A stretch of DNA of 64,000 nt, taken from contig JAPEVF010000037.1 in NCBI GenBank assembly GCA_029747585.1, positions 1-64,000 of the forward strand, read 5' to 3'. The notes beneath the pieces are model-generated. The model saw only the letters and a list, made by a program, of their open reading frames with translations. It was not told where the DNA came from and ran no database searches. This DNA is from Pleurotus djamor. Lineage: Eukaryota > Basidiomycota > Agaricomycetes > Agaricales > Pleurotaceae. A program made the translations under genes and the position numbers. The first letter of the stretch is position 1, and the number at the start of each line of letters is the position of its first letter. Of this stretch, positions 62,410 to 64,000 are shown piece by piece.

Positions 62410-63703
62410 ATGGTTATCATTCGATATCAGGTCCCAGACCTCTTCTCCCTCCTTGGTGAGGATCCCACCAAGATTCATGAATCAATCAATCCAAATTATG
62501 GGGCCCTCGACGCCTGGTTCAACGCTTGGATAACCAATCAAGAGATTTCCGCCATTACGAAGAAGGTATGCCCTTGTATCGGTTCTCATGCACGTCGTTT
62601 TCTCACCCCCTCGTCTAAAAACCACAGCGTTGGCTTGCGGTCAAAATGCCCTCGTTGGCCTCGCTCACGAACCCCAGTATGACTCTAGAGCAGCTGTGCG
62701 TCGTCTTGGAATACATGGTTATGTCTTTAGCCATGGAGGACCTCACGTACGATTCTACTCAGTCGCAGCGAACGAAGCTCACCATTTTGTCCCCCCAGAG
62801 ACTCCGCCTCCAGTAAAGATGCCGACAAATGGGCCCGATTCTTCAGCCAGATGCTTCGAGAGCCTGGAACGGCTGATCAAGACCTGATAAAGAATGAACC
62901 AATGGCCAAGATTGTGAATGAGTAAGTTGTTTCTCTTCAGCACGGTCTTCATCAATTCCGTCAATGTGCTTATTGACTGCTATTTTTGGCTAAATAGTTT
63001 AAGCAAACGCGTTATGAAGAGCTTGGGGCCTTTCTACGCTAAGCCGTTTATAATGAGCAATGATGCGCTCGTGCGTGGCATGTCAAGAGAATCGGCGGAT
63101 CGCGAAGTTCAACCCTCTGAAGCCACCACCTCGTCTGTCGGTTCATACATTGAAACGCGGCGAACCACCATCGGAGTAGAGCCAATTCTCGTCATGTTCC
63201 GTTGGGCGAGCAAGATCGATCTCCCTGACAATGTGCTCGACTCCCCCTTAGTGAAAGGACTTGCTAATGCAGCGATCGAAATGGTGTTCCTAGCCAACGT
63301 GAGCAATTCACCTTCCAGTTGAACCCAGCCACTGAGCTTCTGAGCTTATTTCTAGGATATCTATTCATACAAGAAAGAACTCATTGCGAATGCGGCTCAG
63401 CACAACGTCATATCAGTGATAATGTCTGACCCGTCGGTCCGTTCATCTGATCTGCAGGGAGCTTTCGACCATGCCGCGGGACTTTTCAAGGCCTCGCGTC
63501 ACAAGTTCGATGCCTTGCTGACGGAACTCCATGCCACCGATATGTGGTTCGCCCATCGGGAAGATTTACAGAAGTATGCCGATAACATGATGCATTGGGC
63601 AGTGGGCAACGTGAGTTGGAGCGTCATCACACCTCGCTATCGCGTCTTCGACACTCCGGAGTCCAAGTTGAGCGCGATAGTCGAATTTAAGATAAACTAT
63701 TAA
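62410..63703 (+). CDS. Terpene synthase (agaricomycete sesquiterpene-synthase type)
   Basis: Exons 62410-62565, 62628-62746, 62799-62921, 62998-63298 and 63356-63703 give 348 residues, the usual size. The N-terminal RYQVPDLFSLL is typical. The metal motif region reads VLEYMVMSLAMEDLTDSA, so the aspartate-rich motif is EDLTD where the family has D(D/E)xxD. The second metal motif NDIYSYKKE matches NSE (NDxxSxxxE) exactly and is completed across an intron. SYIETRRTTIGVEP precedes it, and the closing GNVSWSVITPRYRVF contains the RY pair. It should cyclise farnesyl diphosphate; the product cannot be predicted. No P450 lies in the 300 bp left in the window. Confidence 0.87.
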
Positions 63704-64000
63704 ATGTTAAATAGTCACGATAAATTTGTGCTAACTCAAATAGTATCTCGGTATAAGCATTGTAATCTAACTGCTACTATTGTAACATGTACATGCCAAT
63801 CATACATCGTACCTCGGTCACCTAACTGAGTTCCTTTGCCTCCGTGCAGGCCTGCTGCTGTTTGCCTCATGTTGTCTGCTTCCCGGGGCCTGATGCCTTG
63901 AGGTGGCAAGGGACCCAAACGGCCCACCGCAACAGGCAACAAAGCCGCCATCTATCTGATTTTATCCTCAAACATACTCGATGGGTATCCGATCTGAGGT
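63704..64000. other. 3' flank of terpene synthase, window end
   Basis: About 300 bp with no recognised feature. The open frame on the minus strand (63736-63951) has no protein-like signal. Confidence 0.4.

Noticed and set aside
58476..63703. MBOAT plus terpene synthase as a biosynthetic cluster
   Set aside because: A cyclin gene separates them and no P450, transferase partner or cluster regulator is visible; the window ends 300 bp after the synthase.

Overview
The window is nuclear DNA of an agaricomycete (mushroom-forming basidiomycete). Genes are dense, lie on both strands and are cut by many 47-78 nt introns. Protein families typical of Agaricomycetes recur: F-box/LRR proteins, a Crinkler/RHS-like P-loop NTPase, an agaric-type terpene synthase and an MBOAT wax-synthase-like enzyme. 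No bacterial or viral gene, rRNA, tRNA, CRISPR array or intact transposon was recognised. Gene models were built by joining exons across GT-AG introns and checking conserved motifs across the joins.

Layout. 1-4.1 kb: the end of a trypsin-like protein gene, a P-loop NTPase and a VAP/Scs2 MSP-domain protein. 4.5-15.9 kb: two tandem full-size ABC-B (MDR) transporters on the minus strand. 16.8-20.6 kb: a Ypk1/Gad8-type AGC kinase and an F-box protein. 20.9-28.3 kb (minus): mitochondrial phosphate carrier, meiotic MSH5, prohibitin-2. 28.4-31.9 kb: a PQ-loop vacuolar transporter and an F-box-like protein. 32-37.1 kb: a G-patch protein and, divergently, a Red1-like zf-C3H1 protein. 37.8-39.2 kb: an Mcm1/SRF-type MADS-box factor, followed by about 2.4 kb without a supported gene. 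41.6-50.1 kb (minus): SAM methyltransferase-domain protein (with a 183-base gap), Cdc37, and an AAGAB/Irc6-like adaptin-binding protein. 50.4-53.9 kb: a short-chain dehydrogenase, a SPRY protein and RNA polymerase III subunit C11. 54.2-60 kb: a TPR/F-box/LRR protein, a NiCoT nickel/cobalt transporter and an MBOAT enzyme. 60.3-63.7 kb: a Ctk2-like cyclin and a sesquiterpene-synthase-type enzyme.

Most genes are unrelated housekeeping or regulatory genes, and I see no convincing multi-gene system. The most coherent signal is the duplicated ABC transporter pair. The copies keep a 23-bp block and a palindromic TTATCTGATAA in their otherwise diverged promoters. The latter fits the fungal iron-GATA consensus ATCWGATAA on both strands, which suggests joint, possibly iron-dependent, control. 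Other points of interest are an in-frame duplication and an extra intron in one ABC copy, a 7-nt microexon in RPC11, a GC-AG intron in CDC37, a terpene synthase with an EDLTD metal motif, and a VAP protein without a visible membrane anchor that abuts the P-loop NTPase.

Assembly quality is mixed. Several isolated N bases behave as spurious inserted bases, since dropping them restores conserved frames, and N-rich patches blur parts of ABC copy 1, MSH5, prohibitin, the methyltransferase and CDC37.
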